A DNA stretch of 64,000 nucleotides from Struthidea cinerea (GCA_013397865.1 VZTI01002587.1:62001-126000); one strand, 5' to 3'. Counted from the stretch's first letter, positions 38,591 to 51,841 are shown. The notes: generated by a model from the letters alone, not told the origin. Program-made: numbers and translations.

Positions 38591-41500
38591 TATTTTTATC
38601 TAGGAAAAAACCACACCTTACACATTCAGCAAACATATTTCTTACTCTACAAACAGGCTGCTTCTGTCCAAAAATCAAGGTCTTAGTCTACAGCTGGGAT
38701 ATCATAACATAGTGATTGAAGACAAACCCAAGGAACTCTGCTGAAGCAATGGTGCTCTGCATAAGGAAGCATGCTCATGTGTCACAAGATGATACGGAGC
38801 ATTTCTTTTCTTTAGAGCATGGGAAGTAATAAACAAAAATACTCCAGAGTCATTTCTGCTGGGAATATTTTGGTGAACAATGAAGCTCATAAATTCACAG
38901 TGAGACAGTGAACCAGTGCAGAGACTTACAATAGATCACAAGATACCTACATGCTCTCTAACTCTTCTTCTTCAACCTTTATTTTTAGATGTTTAATAGT
39001 TACTTTAAAAAATAACTACAGGGTTAGCAATGAATCCTTTCAGCTTTATATGAACCTGAATATACAAAGTATTACATAACACTGCATTACAAATTCAACA
39101 AATATGGCATTACACATTCAAGCACGGAAAAAGAAACACATTGCTTTATGTGAGAGATTCTCTTTCTATTGCGAAGAGCCAAAACCCGAGCTTCTTCATT
39201 CTAGCAAACTGTCACACAAGACTGGACCTCAAAGCTGACAGCTGTGCACAGCGGGTGACCTTAGTACTCCCATTATAATTTGTGAAAATATACTCGGATG
39301 GTTGTCACCATTACAGAAAAATCAAAAGTTTAAAAAATTAATTTGACATAAAAATACCTCCTTTTGAGAAGTCAGTTTTGTGTAAGACAAAACCAAGAAA
39401 GAAATTCTGAGGCTTAAACTATAAACTGTTGCAAAAGGGATTTTTTTCCGTACAGATTTCAGTATAAAAAGGGCCCACCTACCACATGCACAGGCTCCCA
39501 AGTGGGAGTTACAAACAGTAATAGTAGAAGTAATTAAAGAAAAAAAAAGGGCAAATAGGCAGATTGGATTCCCAGTAGATGAAGGCTGTCTAACAACTTA
39601 CAATGAACACGTTTGAAGTCAACTTCAAGTAATATGCTAACAAGAATTACGTGCATCTGTTTCATGCTCCCTGAGAATAATGCCATCAAAACTGAATTCA
39701 AATGTTTCAAATCTACAGAGACCCTGAGCATGTCTCTGACTAATTAAAATTAACCATGTTACTGAGGTTAGAAGCTTACCCCTTTGGACATGAGCAAATT
39801 CTTGCTAAGGTCACTTCATCAAGCAAAATAATGAATGTCTGTGTTCAAAAGGTATGAACGATACATTTTTTAAATTAACATATTACTGGATTGAGGGAGA
39901 TTTATGGAGTTATTTGAATTTTGGAAGACCCACAATAGCACTCCTCAGTCATAATACTATGGGAACATAACAATATGCAATAAAATTTAAGAAAGCAGGC
40001 CAACACTAGAAACTTAGCTGAATTATTAACAAGGCTAAAATAGTGTTTGACACCAAACTACTCTGTTTTTACTAAAGAGTATCAATTAGCTTTTATTTTG
40101 TTTAAAATAAGATAAACAGAAAAAATGTAGATGTAATTCTGGTTTGATACCATCGAGGCTGTTGCATCTTCCAAGTTCCTTATGTAAATTATAGATCTTG
40201 TTTTCCTAGGTCAAATGGAAAAGGGAGCAGAGAATCAGAACTGCTGTCTAAACAGCAAGTTCAAGATACTGCAAAAACAAGGCTCTTTTCCAGACTTCAT
40301 TTTTCTATAATATAATATAAAATGGGAAATTAAAGATCATAGTACAGAAAATAAAGATTAGGTTTCTTAGACTGCACTATGCAGAAAACCAGATTAGCGT
40401 AGTACTAGTGGAGGGAAATCCTGATCCCCCAGTACCCTGCTGTACCAGGCAGGAGGTGAGCTCAGCCCAGGGGTGCAGTTATCAGACCCCGTGCCACCAG
40501 CTCTGCTTTCCCATGCAATTGGTTCCCTGTTGGGAGGCGCCTCTGGGTAGCACTGCAATATAAAGAAGTATTTAGGTGAGAAACTGACAGCTTAAAAGAC
40601 CATTATTTCTGTTGCAAAGCATAGCAATCCATGCTAAACCATTCCCAGTGGGATCTGTTCCTGTCTGAACACTGATTTACTCACTGTGTTCCAACTGTCC
40701 CACCTGACTATAGGCAATTTTATTTTTTAGCATATTGGCACTAGCAAACTCTGAAACCTACTAAATGAAAATAATCTTACGTCACAAAATAAAACTCCCT
40801 TATTTTGCCAGACACTGATCTGATTATCGTCTGAATAAAGCTAATCAGTGTAATTACCCAGTTTAAAAGTGCATGCTGTGGATCCACAGATCATAACAGA
40901 CAATACTTCTCTAGGTGTCAGCTGTGTTTTGAATTTGTTAAATTAGAGTTTTATGTAAAGTTCTTCTTCAAAAAACCCTTTGGTTTCAAATCATTCTTTC
41001 AAATTCAATTATAGAAATAAAACTGGAAGAAGTTTCCTACCATTTGCTATCCAATGAGAACAGTCCATTAAAAGCTAACCATTTTAAAGATGAAGCACAG
41101 TCATTCCACGCATTGTGACACTCCATCAACAAAGGGCTGGATATGGAAATCCAGAGTCCCACTCTATTGCCCGACAAAGCTGATCAGCAGTTTACTTGAC
41201 TATTAAACATGGACCATTATCACTGTCATTCAGTATCTTAACATTAATATGTGAGGCTGCCAAAGGATTCTAACCACAGCAATGTCATTCAGGTTTAAAA
41301 AAATTGGAAGTACCCAGCAGCTTTTTCTAATTAACCAAAACCATATCAGAATTTACTACTGTCACTCCTATAGAGACAAGGGTAAGTGCTATAGCCTTCT
41401 TCCTTTTATGCCCTGTGACAGACAAAATTTGATCTACGGCTTTCCAGGAATTCATTGTCTGTGATCTGGGAACTCCAGCTTTACCCTTACCCAGTTGACC

Positions 41501-42353
41501 TAGCTCTGAGACGAAGTATCAATGATGTTCTCTTGCATACAAGTTCAGCAGCTCTGAGTTGAAAACCACTTTGACATTCCTGGCTTGATATCCTGCCCTC
41601 AACAAATGCCTTTGATGCTCATGTATTGCCTCCTGGCTGCCTGCTGCCATAGCCATCTGTCTGCATGGCACAGTGCCTGTGGGCTAGGTGATGTGCCAGT
41701 TTTACTATGGCAGAGATGCCAAGAATAGGTGGTCTTAAATGCACAGCGAGCACATTAATTCACCGACACCTTGTCCTAATGCCCTTCAACCACCATCTCA
41801 AGGAAGGCAAGAGTAGCCATACCAGAAGAGACAAGAAGTCCATCCAGATTTCTCTCTGATTCCAGACACAGGTCATTAACACGTGCCTTAAAGTGAAACA
41901 AGAGCATCAAGAGCTGAACGATTATGAAATAACCTGCTCATCAAAAGCCTGGAAACATTTCAGCTGTAAACATGCATATGGGCTTCTCTGTAGAAAGTGC
42001 TATAAACCCTGGAGTGAACCCTCTCATCTAGAACTGAAAACACCTCAATGCTGTTAAACATGTAAAGTAAATTAAAGTCACTCCAGCAGTGCCTGTATAG
42101 AGAGGTTTAACATTTAATACACAGTTGAAATTAATTTGAAACTACTTTTTTCTGTGTTTTCTTATCTCCACAATGGAGACAAGCTTTAAACTGAACCATT
42201 TTATTGGCTGAATATGATTAATAGTGATGTAAATACAACTGGTTCTTTTGTACCTTAATTCCTGGGAAAGTTAAAATCCTGAAGAATGAATGCTGGTACT
42301 TAATTTTCATGCCTGTCCCTGTCTGCCAGACTGTTTGCCATGAGTAGGCAACC

Positions 42354-42467
42354 TGTGGTGTATGAATGCAAGACTCACAAGCTGAGGGCAAAATGAATCT
42401 GTTTATTGCAGAGTTAAGACAGTACTTGTAATCTTAGTGTGAGAATCTCTGTTCAGTTCTTCACACA
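42354..42467 (-). mobile_element. Short LTR-like remnant, minus strand
   Basis: The 114-bp block starts TGTGGTG and ends TCACACA. It is flanked by a perfect 5-bp repeat, CAACC, at 42349-42353 and 42468-42472. On the minus strand it carries AATAAA (TTTATT at 42402-42407) followed by sequence like an R-U5 end. No TATA box is visible and it is too short for a whole LTR. It may be an internally deleted solo LTR, or a U5 fragment with a chance duplication. Confidence 0.4.
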
Positions 42468-43848
42468 CAACCCACTTGCAAGCTTGTAGTAAATCCATTG
42501 GCCTGACAGTTTGTTATTTTTCTCAAGGTTTGCAGGCTTCAAAGAAACACAATGCCTTTCCTGTTTTCAGATCGTGTGTAATCTGCTTTCTTCCATACTT
42601 TTCAGGGGTTTTTTGCAGCACTTCCTCTAACTTCACAGCAATCAATTTACTGGAGAGGTCACACAGCCTTCAGTGAGGACAGGAGACACTCCCACAACTC
42701 CCCCAGCCCACGCCAGTTCCTTTAGGTAAGAAGGTAGGTGAACTTCCATGGGATCAGGAAGGACTGTTTACCACTTTCCACTCATGTTTAGGGAGCTGGT
42801 GAAAGAAAGAGCAGTGAAGAAGAGGCTGCAAGTATAGGGATTGCAGGACTTGCCCTGGCGCCAGGTTTCATGCCACTGCTGAAGCAGCAAGGTATCAGGT
42901 AGAGTGTGTTACCCAGCGCGCGCCCGCCCAGCTTCCAAGCCAGCTGACAGCCAGGCTCTGTACTGCTGGCACGGGCAGAGCATGGATTAAAAATTAGCCT
43001 CAAGGCTAATGGCAACAACACAGGACAGATCAAATCACACAGCATTAAAAAGCAAAGTTGATGGAGTTCCAATACACACACGGGGTTCCTCTGAGGAGGT
43101 GAGATCCAGCCAGCACATATAAATATGACTGACCTTTTTTGGCAGAGATTTTGTAAATACATTTGATTTCCCCAGTTATATGGCACACAGAGGTGCCAAT
43201 TTTGAAATACATTTGAACACTGAGCACAACACAACTGCTTTCCTGTCCTGAACTAGGTGTTCTACCATATTTGGACAAAGGCCATTTGAAAAAAAACTAA
43301 ACCACAAAAAAACCCAAATGCATCATTCATATTCTGTTCAGACCCCAAGTAATGACTTACCCTCTCTCCACTTTTCCTTATGATTTCATCTTTCTCTCCA
43401 AATCTCTCCTCTGCTCTTCCCACCCCATACTCCTGTACAGCTTTCAAATAACCGAAGACTAGAATTCCCAAATACAGTCACCTATATTTATCAAGTCAAC
43501 AAGCTCCCACATGTCTGTGCACCAGAAAAACACTGACCTGAGCCCAGAGTTTAAAACACCAGTGAGCGTAAGTTCCCTGAACTCCATGGAACTCCAAGTA
43601 GATTTACCATAAGAACAGAACAATGCTGAATTCCACCAGCTGAGCTGGGCCCCTTCTTCTGACAAGAGGGGACAATACTTCAAATTAGAGGATTTCATGT
43701 CAAATCACAATCTATTTGGCATTTGCTTTATTAGGTGTATAAGCAGACTCCACGCACAAGACAAATATCTTGTTTGCGCCCCGCAGTAGTTGCCATTATT
43801 TATGAATGCGTCTTAGCTCTTTGCTGCATAGAACTGAGCACCATTAAC
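42468..43848. other. Unique sequence, no gene recognised
   Basis: A perfect 12-bp palindrome, CCTGGCGCCAGG, lies at 42854-42865, and a small run of GCGCGC at about 42915-42925. An exon-like block on the minus strand at 43361-43440 has a donor (AGG|GTAAGTC) and an open lysine/glutamate-rich frame but a poor acceptor. I do not count it as a gene. Confidence 0.35.
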
Positions 43849-44166
43849 TGTGGTGTATAAAATATAAAATTCATATAAAATGAAGGCCTTGTTGCCTTTG
43901 TAAAATCATGGCTCAGGTCTGCTACTTTGGCTAAGTAGAGAAGGACTGTGGGAAAGAGACATAGCTGAATTCGGGGTAGAAAAACATGCTGCATGACTGC
44001 TGCGTGCTCACATCATGGCATGTGGTGGTTGGTTGAATTATGCTTGTAATGCTTTAAAACTATGTAAGCAGATAACCGGCTCAAGTGCTTTAAAAGGCCA
44101 GGTTTTTGTAATAAAGTGCTGATGCTTGCCACCATCTTCAGTGTCAGTCTTTTGTGTCCACCGTCA
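43849..44166 (+). mobile_element. Probable short solo LTR, plus strand
   Basis: The block runs from TGTGGTG to CCACCGTCA, so its ends are partly inverted. It is flanked by ATTAAC (43843-43848) and ACTAAC (44167-44172), a 6-bp duplication with one mismatch. A TATA-like TTTAAAA lies at 44089-44095 and AATAAA at 44110-44115, followed by about 50 bp of GC-richer U5-like sequence. This order and the 318-bp size fit a short class II (ERVK-type) LTR. The right end is more secure than the left, where the similarity of the ends is limited. Confidence 0.55.
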
Positions 44167-45317
44167 ACTAACTAGCACTGCTCAAATGTTTCAATAGAAA
44201 GAAACTTCCTATGATAATTTATTTGTGACAGCTACAAGAACTGTGAAAAATGTATTTATAGTTGTAGCCCTAGTCATGAAAAAACACTTCAAGTCTTGCC
44301 ACAATAGTTTACAGTTTTGGGCATGAGGCCAAGTATACTAACTTACACCAGGCATGTTTCCCACGCTGGCGCTCCCACAGCATCCCAGAGGCTCTGCCCT
44401 TCACGCAATCAGGTGCAGTCCTCTGCAGAAACCTTTGCAACTGGCAGAAAAGGGATGTGCACGTGGCCTCACTAAGAAACTTAGTTGTCCTTAAATAGAG
44501 CAGGGAAAGGCACTGGCACAACACTAGCTCTCTTTACCTGCTTTTGACCGATGCATCAGCAGCCAGCAGAGGAAAGACTCTGGGACTTTCCCACGTAGTT
44601 CAACAGCTAACCTGGGCCACGAGCAGGTGAGGTTCACCTAATGTGCAGCCAGTACTAAACTGGACTCTTGAGCCTGAGGATAATGGAAGCAAAGCATGGC
44701 TTTTGCCCCACAGCCTTCCTCTCCACTCTGTTCCAGGTCCTCTGAAGGGACAAACAGAGCTGACCTCACCTCACCTCTGACAAGATGTCAGTCATGGGAG
44801 ATTCACTGGCTTTTTATAAAGAGGTGGCAGAACTCCAATACATTCTTCCCACACTGCCTGCTCAGAAAGGTGTCAGCACACTCTCTGGATCAGAATATTT
44901 GTTTCATTCAGTGTATGTGTTGATCTATTTGTGTAGATTTTCCGTCAATATCTGTATTTATTTCCCACTGGAAAACTTGTTGCACATTAAGATAAATTCC
45001 TTCCGTTCTTGCTATTTCTACACTATAATTACATTACAGTTTTTATAAGCTAAAGCTGTGAAAAGCAACAATCCACTCTATTTGAACGGGAGCAGATTAC
45101 ACTTGCTCAGAATTCTGTAGAATTTGCTTGTTTGCATGATTGCAAACCATTGTGGGGAAAGAGGGTTACTATCACCCTCATGTTTGGTTGGTTTTTAAAG
45201 GGCTTGTTTTTCCATCATGTAGCAGATAACATCTGTAGTCATCCTGCCTTGGTACTCTGAGCCTCCAACACAGATAATCATAGCAGAGACAAATGAGATA
45301 AAGCTTGTTGGAACATC
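44167..45317. other. Unique sequence, no gene recognised
   Basis: There is no repeat or exon with convincing signals. Plus-strand frames near 44696-45048 overlap each other and end in AT-rich sequence. I see nothing else. Confidence 0.4.
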
Positions 45318-45456
45318 ACTGAGATAAGCTCCGTTGGTCAGAGCACGGTGTTAATAATGCCAAGGCTGGGGGTTTGATCCATGTATGGGTCATTCACTTA
45401 AGAATTGGACTCAATGACCCTTGTGGGCCCCTTCCAACTCAGGGCCCTGTGATCTC
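45318..45456 (+). mobile_element. tRNA-Ile-derived SINE with CR1 tail (TguSINE1-like)
   Basis: The first 73 bases resemble tRNA-Ile(AAU). A degraded box A lies at about 45324-45336 (ATAAGCTCCGTTG), a GAGCACGGTG stem, an anticodon-loop region TTAATAAT with AAT at 45353-45355, and a box B GGTTTGATCC at 45371-45380 with one C-to-T change. The rest, from TTGGACTCAATGACCC to CCCCTTCCAACTCAGG, is the 3' end of a CR1, which supplies the signal used by CR1 reverse transcriptase for mobilisation. This tRNA-head and CR1-tail structure is known from the zebra finch SINE family. CpG decay and scattered changes suggest it is not young. It is not a functional tRNA gene: no acceptor stem pairing remains. 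Confidence 0.88.
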
Positions 45457-48400
45457 ATCTGACACATTTCTCTGCAAGCACAAGAGTCTCCAGCGCTGCT
45501 CTCTATTGGTACTCTGCTCAATTAAGTTTCTCAAGTCCATAAAAGACAACATCCCACCATTTTCCTCTGAGAGCTTTTAAGTTTTCTGAAAAATTCCTCT
45601 CCCTGCCCCTCACCAAACCAAACAAAAAATTCATTCACACCTTCCTTCTTTTATACTATATGAAAAGGAAACATCCCTACTCTGGGAGTTAATGGCCACA
45701 GTCCCAGGGAATGCAGGGACTGAGCTATACATGCTCCTGAGTGATAATTCCACTTTCCCGCTTGCTGAACAATTCACAGTCTTCCTTCCACAGGAGGGAG
45801 ATGCCTTTCCCCGTCACCCAGGGCACACTGATCTTTAGCTGACCGTCTTACTTTTAAATAAAAGCTTCAGAAACCCTGCCAAGCATCCTCCCTTCATGGA
45901 GCCATACCCTGACACAGAGCTTGGCAAGGTTCCCTCTGAAAAGGAAATTGTGTGCATGCACATACGAATGGAAAAACATCTCAATTCACAGCCTCAATTC
46001 ACAGCAGCATAAACCCTTGAAAAAGCAATTAGTCACATTACCCAAACTAGAAATTTAAATGGACATCAATAAAAAAGCCCACCAAGAACAAATACCAGAA
46101 TCCTGTGTCATTTCTAGACACCCGTTTTCTTGTATGAAAATCACACTCATTCTATCAAGTGATGTTCTTCAGAAGGGTTAGTACTGTGCACACAAAAAAT
46201 CCCAAGCAACTTTGACAAGTAGAGTCACTGGAACAAAGTGACATTGGTGTTGCAAAGTAGGCAGAGGTAAGTTACACAGAGCTGCATGTCACAGCCTGGT
46301 ATGACAGCAGGCAACTTTACAGAGTGCAGAAGTTGCCACTACACTATCCCAAATCAGACATTAATCCAGGGTACCCATTGACAACAGAAGGATGAGGGGA
46401 AAAAAGTCACTCAAAAGGATGTATAAAGCCTCTCTGTTCAAAAGGTTCGATAAAGCAGTTATTGAAGCATGAACCAAACCCACCATGTTGTAAGAAGGCC
46501 AGCGAGACACTTGTAATTCAACACAAGCAATAGTTAAAACCTGTGCAAAAGCAGATGCTGTGTGCAAGGAGCTTTTATTGGGTCTAGATGGAGCTCCAAA
46601 CATGACACCCAACTAAAGCAGGACCAGATATGTGTGTTTCCTCTCTTTCTCATAAAAAAAAAAAAAGAGAAAATCTGTAAGAGTGAGTTGCTCTGTTGCT
46701 GTTCAGAGCGGTTTGCATCGGTGCTGCAAACAGGACTGTCAAAGGGCAGCATGATGTAAGGCATTTGCTGCAGATCTGTGTTTTAAGAAACCAGAAAGGA
46801 CCCCAAAGCCTTGCACTGCGGTGGTACATTGTAACACAGAAAGCAGCAGCTCCGGTGTTGTCCCTGCAATACCTGTGGGTCCATGCCTGCAGCAAACTCA
46901 TGCTAACAACAGTATCTTTACACTCAAGGATGTGTGCACTCTATGCTTCTAAACACCTTTGTTCTTTCTTGTACTCATCAGAAATTAGAGACAATGATTT
47001 GCACCTTCCTGGATGTAAATGACAACATAAAAATATAATAGAAATAAAATCTAAAGTTTCCACCTAATGTTAATGGACACAACCCAAGTGACATTACTTA
47101 GCACAGTAACCTGCTATGGCTCCTGCCTTTAATTCTGTTCATGTCTTACTATGATGATTTGCAGCTTTTTCTCCAAGGAAATTCCTAATATGAAGAGCGG
47201 AGAGCTAGCCAAAATTAAAATTCATGCATAATACACAGAAAATGTTCCTTCAAAGTATTATCTCCAAGGACTATTTTCACTTATACACCTCATTCTTTCC
47301 TGTAGAGAATCTGAAAACTTTGACTAAATACATCCAATCCCACTGGATACATTTAGGCTTGGGAATATCTTTTCAGTAATCATAAAACCATTAATATGAG
47401 AAAAACTGATATTACTACAGTAATACGGCGCTGACAGAAGTAATTGCACATTTGTTAGCATAAAACCCCTGTAAGAAATGGTCACATTACTACACAAATT
47501 GCCTTTTAAAAAAGAAAAACTAAGCTTCTATTCCTCCTTATAATAAGAACAGTACAGATCATTGGTGCATTTAAAATGGCTTAAAAACCAAATCAAATTT
47601 CCCAGAGTTTTAAATAGCTTCCAGCTTGACCCAACACTTGAGCAAGAAAGTAGAAATTTAGCAACTATAATCACAAGTAACTTCGTTAAAACAAATTCAT
47701 GTGGCTGAAAAACCTAGTATAGAAATAAAATGTCTAGAAAAAGCCATAATGTAGAGGTGAAAAAATAAATTTCAGGTGCTAGCTTTCATTTTTAAACACA
47801 CCTAATCTAAAACAGGGTGACATTCAAGACAGTAAAAAGCTTCAATTCTCCTATTCTTTCAAATGAAACAAGTCACAGAAATTGGCACAAATTTTACCAG
47901 CCAATCTGAAATTATACTATTTTGGAAAGTAAATAACCTTCACTCTGTCACTACTATAGTTTCTTAGTTTCATAAATATTCTTCCTAATGTTACCTCCAT
48001 TTAAAATACACTCCTCTAACAGGCTTTTGCCAAAATGATGGCCAAAAACTCATTAAGAATTCTGAACTAGTGTGAAAGATTAACGATGAAAATGCATTTG
48101 TTTATTCTGTGACACAGGACACCAGTTTATTGCCCACATTGACTCCTAAATTCAGTGGAAATTTTCTAATTTATATGACAGAAGTAGAAACACGCAGCCA
48201 AACAGAAATTACCAGCTGAGTGTCTTAAATAAACAAAATCCCTTGCTGTTTCTGCTATGGCCTCTCCTCAATTTTCCATCCATTTAGTTTCTTGTTTTAA
48301 CCAGTCCAAAGTTGGGTTTTTTGAGTTGGTTATTTTTCAACAACATGTAAATATATGCTGCCATTGAACAACAGAAGCCTCTTCCAATGACTGTCTCATT

Positions 48401-51400
48401 TATCTTTAGAACTCAGGGAACCTTGAATCAATCTAAACAGAAAAATCATTAGCATTTCCTACTCTAAAGCATCTAAACAAAGCTATTCTCAGCTCAGGAA
48501 ACAGGAGACACCCATAAGGGATACTGTAGATATTCAGGATATTAGCAGGAATGGCCCCAGAAGTTAGCAGCTCTTTGGCTTCCCAGGGGCCACATCACTG
48601 GTTGTTCTGGGGAATCAAAGTCTGTCTCATCCCAGGAAATGCTCAGTGAATTGTCAGACACTGGTCCCACGTAGTCATAACCTCTTCTGCACACACAGCT
48701 CTATTCCTTATCTTCCTCAGTTCTGCATCTTAAATCCTCCCCCTTCAAGGATGCAACATTCCTCCAGGAAGAACATGGTTTAGCTCTTTTGAGGCAGAGT
48801 GAGTATTTCATACCCACATACCCAAACAGATTCCTTAATTCTGTACAGATGAAGATAAATTGAACTACCAGAAGATACTGAGCATTTGTGGCAAAAATTC
48901 TCATGCTACATTCAGCCTAATCCATACTGGGGTGCCAGCCAGCACATAAATGGCTTTAATGTCTTTTAGTTATAAATCAAAGACTACAGCAAAGATCTTC
49001 TACCAAGTTTTCAGGGCATCTGCTTAGGCTGCAGAAGTTGCAAAGAGGTAGATGAAGTAAAACAATACAAACTTTTAATCCAGCTGAACATCAGACTACA
49101 CAATCCCCACAGACTCTTCATATCTAGCTGTTCTCATAGAAAAACAGAAAACTAAACATGGATCAAGAGAGCAAAGTCATTCTTCAGGGACTTAAAATCA
49201 GACCCTAGCTGTAAGTGACTAAGGAACAAAATGTATTTTACACCTTCTGTAATAAGGCGAGCCATACATGCTTGTGAGGAGGCCCCAGGTATGCTCTAGC
49301 CACGCTGCAAGCTAGCTGGAAAGCATGGAACTGTTAAGCTAGCACTGAGGATCATCTGATAGCCTTTGTCTTTTGAGCAAGGATTGCCAGCTCAATTTCA
49401 GTGTGAGCACGGCCCGTGCTTAACTGCTTGGATGCTGCCAGCATCCAGGAATACTGGACAAATGCATTGTAACAGGGGATACTCCTGGATGGCGAATTTC
49501 TCCTCAGCCATTCCACTAAAACCAAACCTAAAACATACAGCTGGTGTAGAAGGCAGCATGAACTGGCCACAGGTTCCAACTCTATGGCCACTCTTGCTCT
49601 CCTTCAAATCTGAACCCCTCTATGTCAGCTTATGAAGCAAGATAAAATAGCGAGTTTCAGGAAAGCACAGCTCCAGACTATCAGCGGCAGAGCCAGGAAA
49701 GGTCATTCCACACTTCAAAGAAAGAGCTTGGAATATTTTCATAGTCTCCTGCAGGGTGGATAGAAATGGACACTGTTCCATTTTAACAGGGTTTTTGGTT
49801 CTATTAGCAAATCTTGGCACCTTTTTTCATTTCACATGCAGTTTTTTTTCAGAAACAGGTACCTGAAAGACACACAAATGTTGCTAAGTTTAAGAAATTC
49901 TTTTGTATCTGCATGCCCACTAAGGCAAGTGGTTTCTTGCACCATGAGCTTCACACCCTCAGGAAAGGAATACCAGCATGGATGTCAGTGCAAGGAAAGG
50001 CCAGCTGGTCTCCAAAGTGTGGACACATTGCAATGCAAAACCAATCCAATAGTGTATCATAGCTGTAGTTTAAAAGCAGGCTCCTGCATTTTAGTTACAA
50101 ATCCTGGGAAGTCGACTAATAGATTTTTAAAAGAACACCAGGATGGAACAACCCAAGAGGTTGAACTCGTCAGGGGTAGTGTAGGGCTGGCATACAACAG
50201 TTGAGGATGGGGGAACCTCTAACCACCTCTACAGAGAGCAACAAGATGGGGGGCAAAGGAAGGAAAAGAAAAGGCAACCCTAAAAAAAACCAGTAGGGAT
50301 TGAAAACTTACTCCATTCATTTTCACTCCAACAACTGAAAGCATGCGCTTGCTTGATATATTTCTTTAACAAGCATTATGGAAACAGCAATCAAAACTTC
50401 TTTCACCTAACTGGAGTGAGCTGCTATCCATGCTCAGTTATTTGTTTGCTCATTGGAATAAAAGTCCTGTTTCTGAACCCCAGTTTCTAACAGATGCACT
50501 CACTGTAAGTGATGGTTCCCATAATCTTGGTATCAGGATCAAAACAGAGGTAGTCTGAGTCCACACACACAAATGCAGGCAGACCATCAATAAGCCACAC
50601 TTACCACTAGCACATGGTGCAGCATGGAAATAATAAATGACACATCAAAGTGCTTCCCAGCTGTAAAAGATTCTCCTTTTTAATTCATCATCTCATTCAA
50701 CTGCCACTTTACTTCGTTACAGTTCATATTCAATACAAAGTAATCAGAACTGTTTTACTGGACTAAATATGGGCTAATTTGTAGCAATTTGATCCAGAAG
50801 ACTATAATAAAGGCCTTAATATTACCCTTTTTTTTTTACTAGAAAGTACTTTTATGATAAAAGCAAAGTTTTTTGACTTTCAGGAATTCACCATTTGGTC
50901 CTAATGTACTTAAATGGAAAAATACTTACATGTTTCAAAAAGCCTAAAATAGAGAAACATCTGCTAAAATTTAGGTGCAGCTGTTTAGTGAAGAAGTCCA
51001 ATTCTAGAAAAGCCAGTATCAAAAGCTCAGTCTGCAATCAATAAAAAATCTATTTAAAAAAGTCATGGAACAGGGTGAAGTATTTGTTCACGTTCAAAGT
51101 GATCTTCTTTGTTTTGTTTTGTTTTTAAAGCACTGACATCTTTTGGTCATCAAAACTTGGAGGAATTTTTTAATTTAGTGTCAAACAGGTGTTTCAGCCA
51201 AAGCTCAACCAGGCCAAATTCCAACCAGGCCACAGCTTGTACTTTTTCAAAGTGGACAGAATTGTTTGTTTTAAGAATAAAGATCCCCAAAATTTTTGGT
51301 GCAGGAGGCCTGTTTTATTTCCTGCTTAGCAACTATAGTCACTTCAATGGTGAACAAAGTCACTCTATGTTAAGCCTTACTACCAGCTTTAGGCTCTTTT

Positions 51401-51822
51401 AAACAACTCTACACAGATTTGTGTGCAAAGCATCTTGCATGGTATTGCTACATTGTTTTCCAGCTGGGGGGTTAACCTGAATGGCATTTACTTAAAAGCC
51501 TAATTCACGTGACATTAGTATAATTTTGGCCGAGGGAAGTGTGAATGTAGGCTATTACAATCCTTAGCCTCAGCGAGGAAGGTAGTATCCCTCAAGTTCT
51601 AGATTTAATTCTTTATTTGAAAATGAAATGAAAGGGACAGATAAATTCCATTTTTTCAGTAATAACATTAATCACTAAACCTGCATCAGGCAGGTAAAAT
51701 TCCTGCTAAACAGGACATAGACTGTTAAAATGAGTAAGTTCCATTTGTTACTGAACACAAGAGCAATCAGAGCCTAAAAAAAAAAAAAAAAAAAGAAAAA
51801 ATATGAGTCCCCAAGAATAAGG
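45457..51822. other. Unique AT-rich sequence, no gene recognised
   Basis: About 6.4 kb. A small 14-bp direct duplication of TCAATTCACAGC lies near 45980-46008. A minus-strand block from 46486 to about 46640 carries AATAAA and a TGTTGTAAG edge reminiscent of an LTR U5, but I cannot define its other end. A short TTTTG repeat is at 51108-51126. The rest is ordinary. Confidence 0.4.
51776..51822. repeat. Left copy of a short duplicated segment beside an assembly gap
   Basis: A run of 19 A (51776-51794) is followed by GAAAAAATATGAGTCCC and AAGAATAAGG up to the gap. The same order recurs right of the gap at 51843-51888 with few differences. Confidence 0.8.
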
Positions 51823-51841
51823 NNNNNNNNNNNNNNNNNNN
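51823..51841. other. Assembly gap of 19 N
   Basis: Nineteen unknown bases separate two near-identical A-rich segments. The small size and duplicated flanks suggest that the gap marks unresolved homopolymer sequence or two alleles placed side by side, rather than a large missing insert. Confidence 0.95.

Larger units (their letters stand above)
31781..42353. other. Unique sequence with simple repeats, no gene recognised
   Basis: About 10.6 kb without a repeat family that I can name. It includes the pyrimidine tract at 33539-33606, a short CAGCA repeat near 33752-33770, a CAAA repeat at 38548-38590, and the minus-strand frame 38187-38375, which ends in a stop just before a donor-like GAG|GTAGGC. 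Near 40810-40870 the sequence is rich in TAAT and TAATTA cores. None of this makes a gene. Confidence 0.4.

Noticed and set aside
43361..43440. Exon-like block on the minus strand with donor AGG|GTAAGTC and charged peptide
   Set aside because: The acceptor lacks a pyrimidine tract and the purine-rich composition alone explains the open frame.
45318..45390. Functional tRNA-Ile gene
   Set aside because: The anticodon loop and box B are recognisable, but the acceptor stem and several stem pairs are lost. The sequence runs directly into a CR1 tail, so it is a SINE head.
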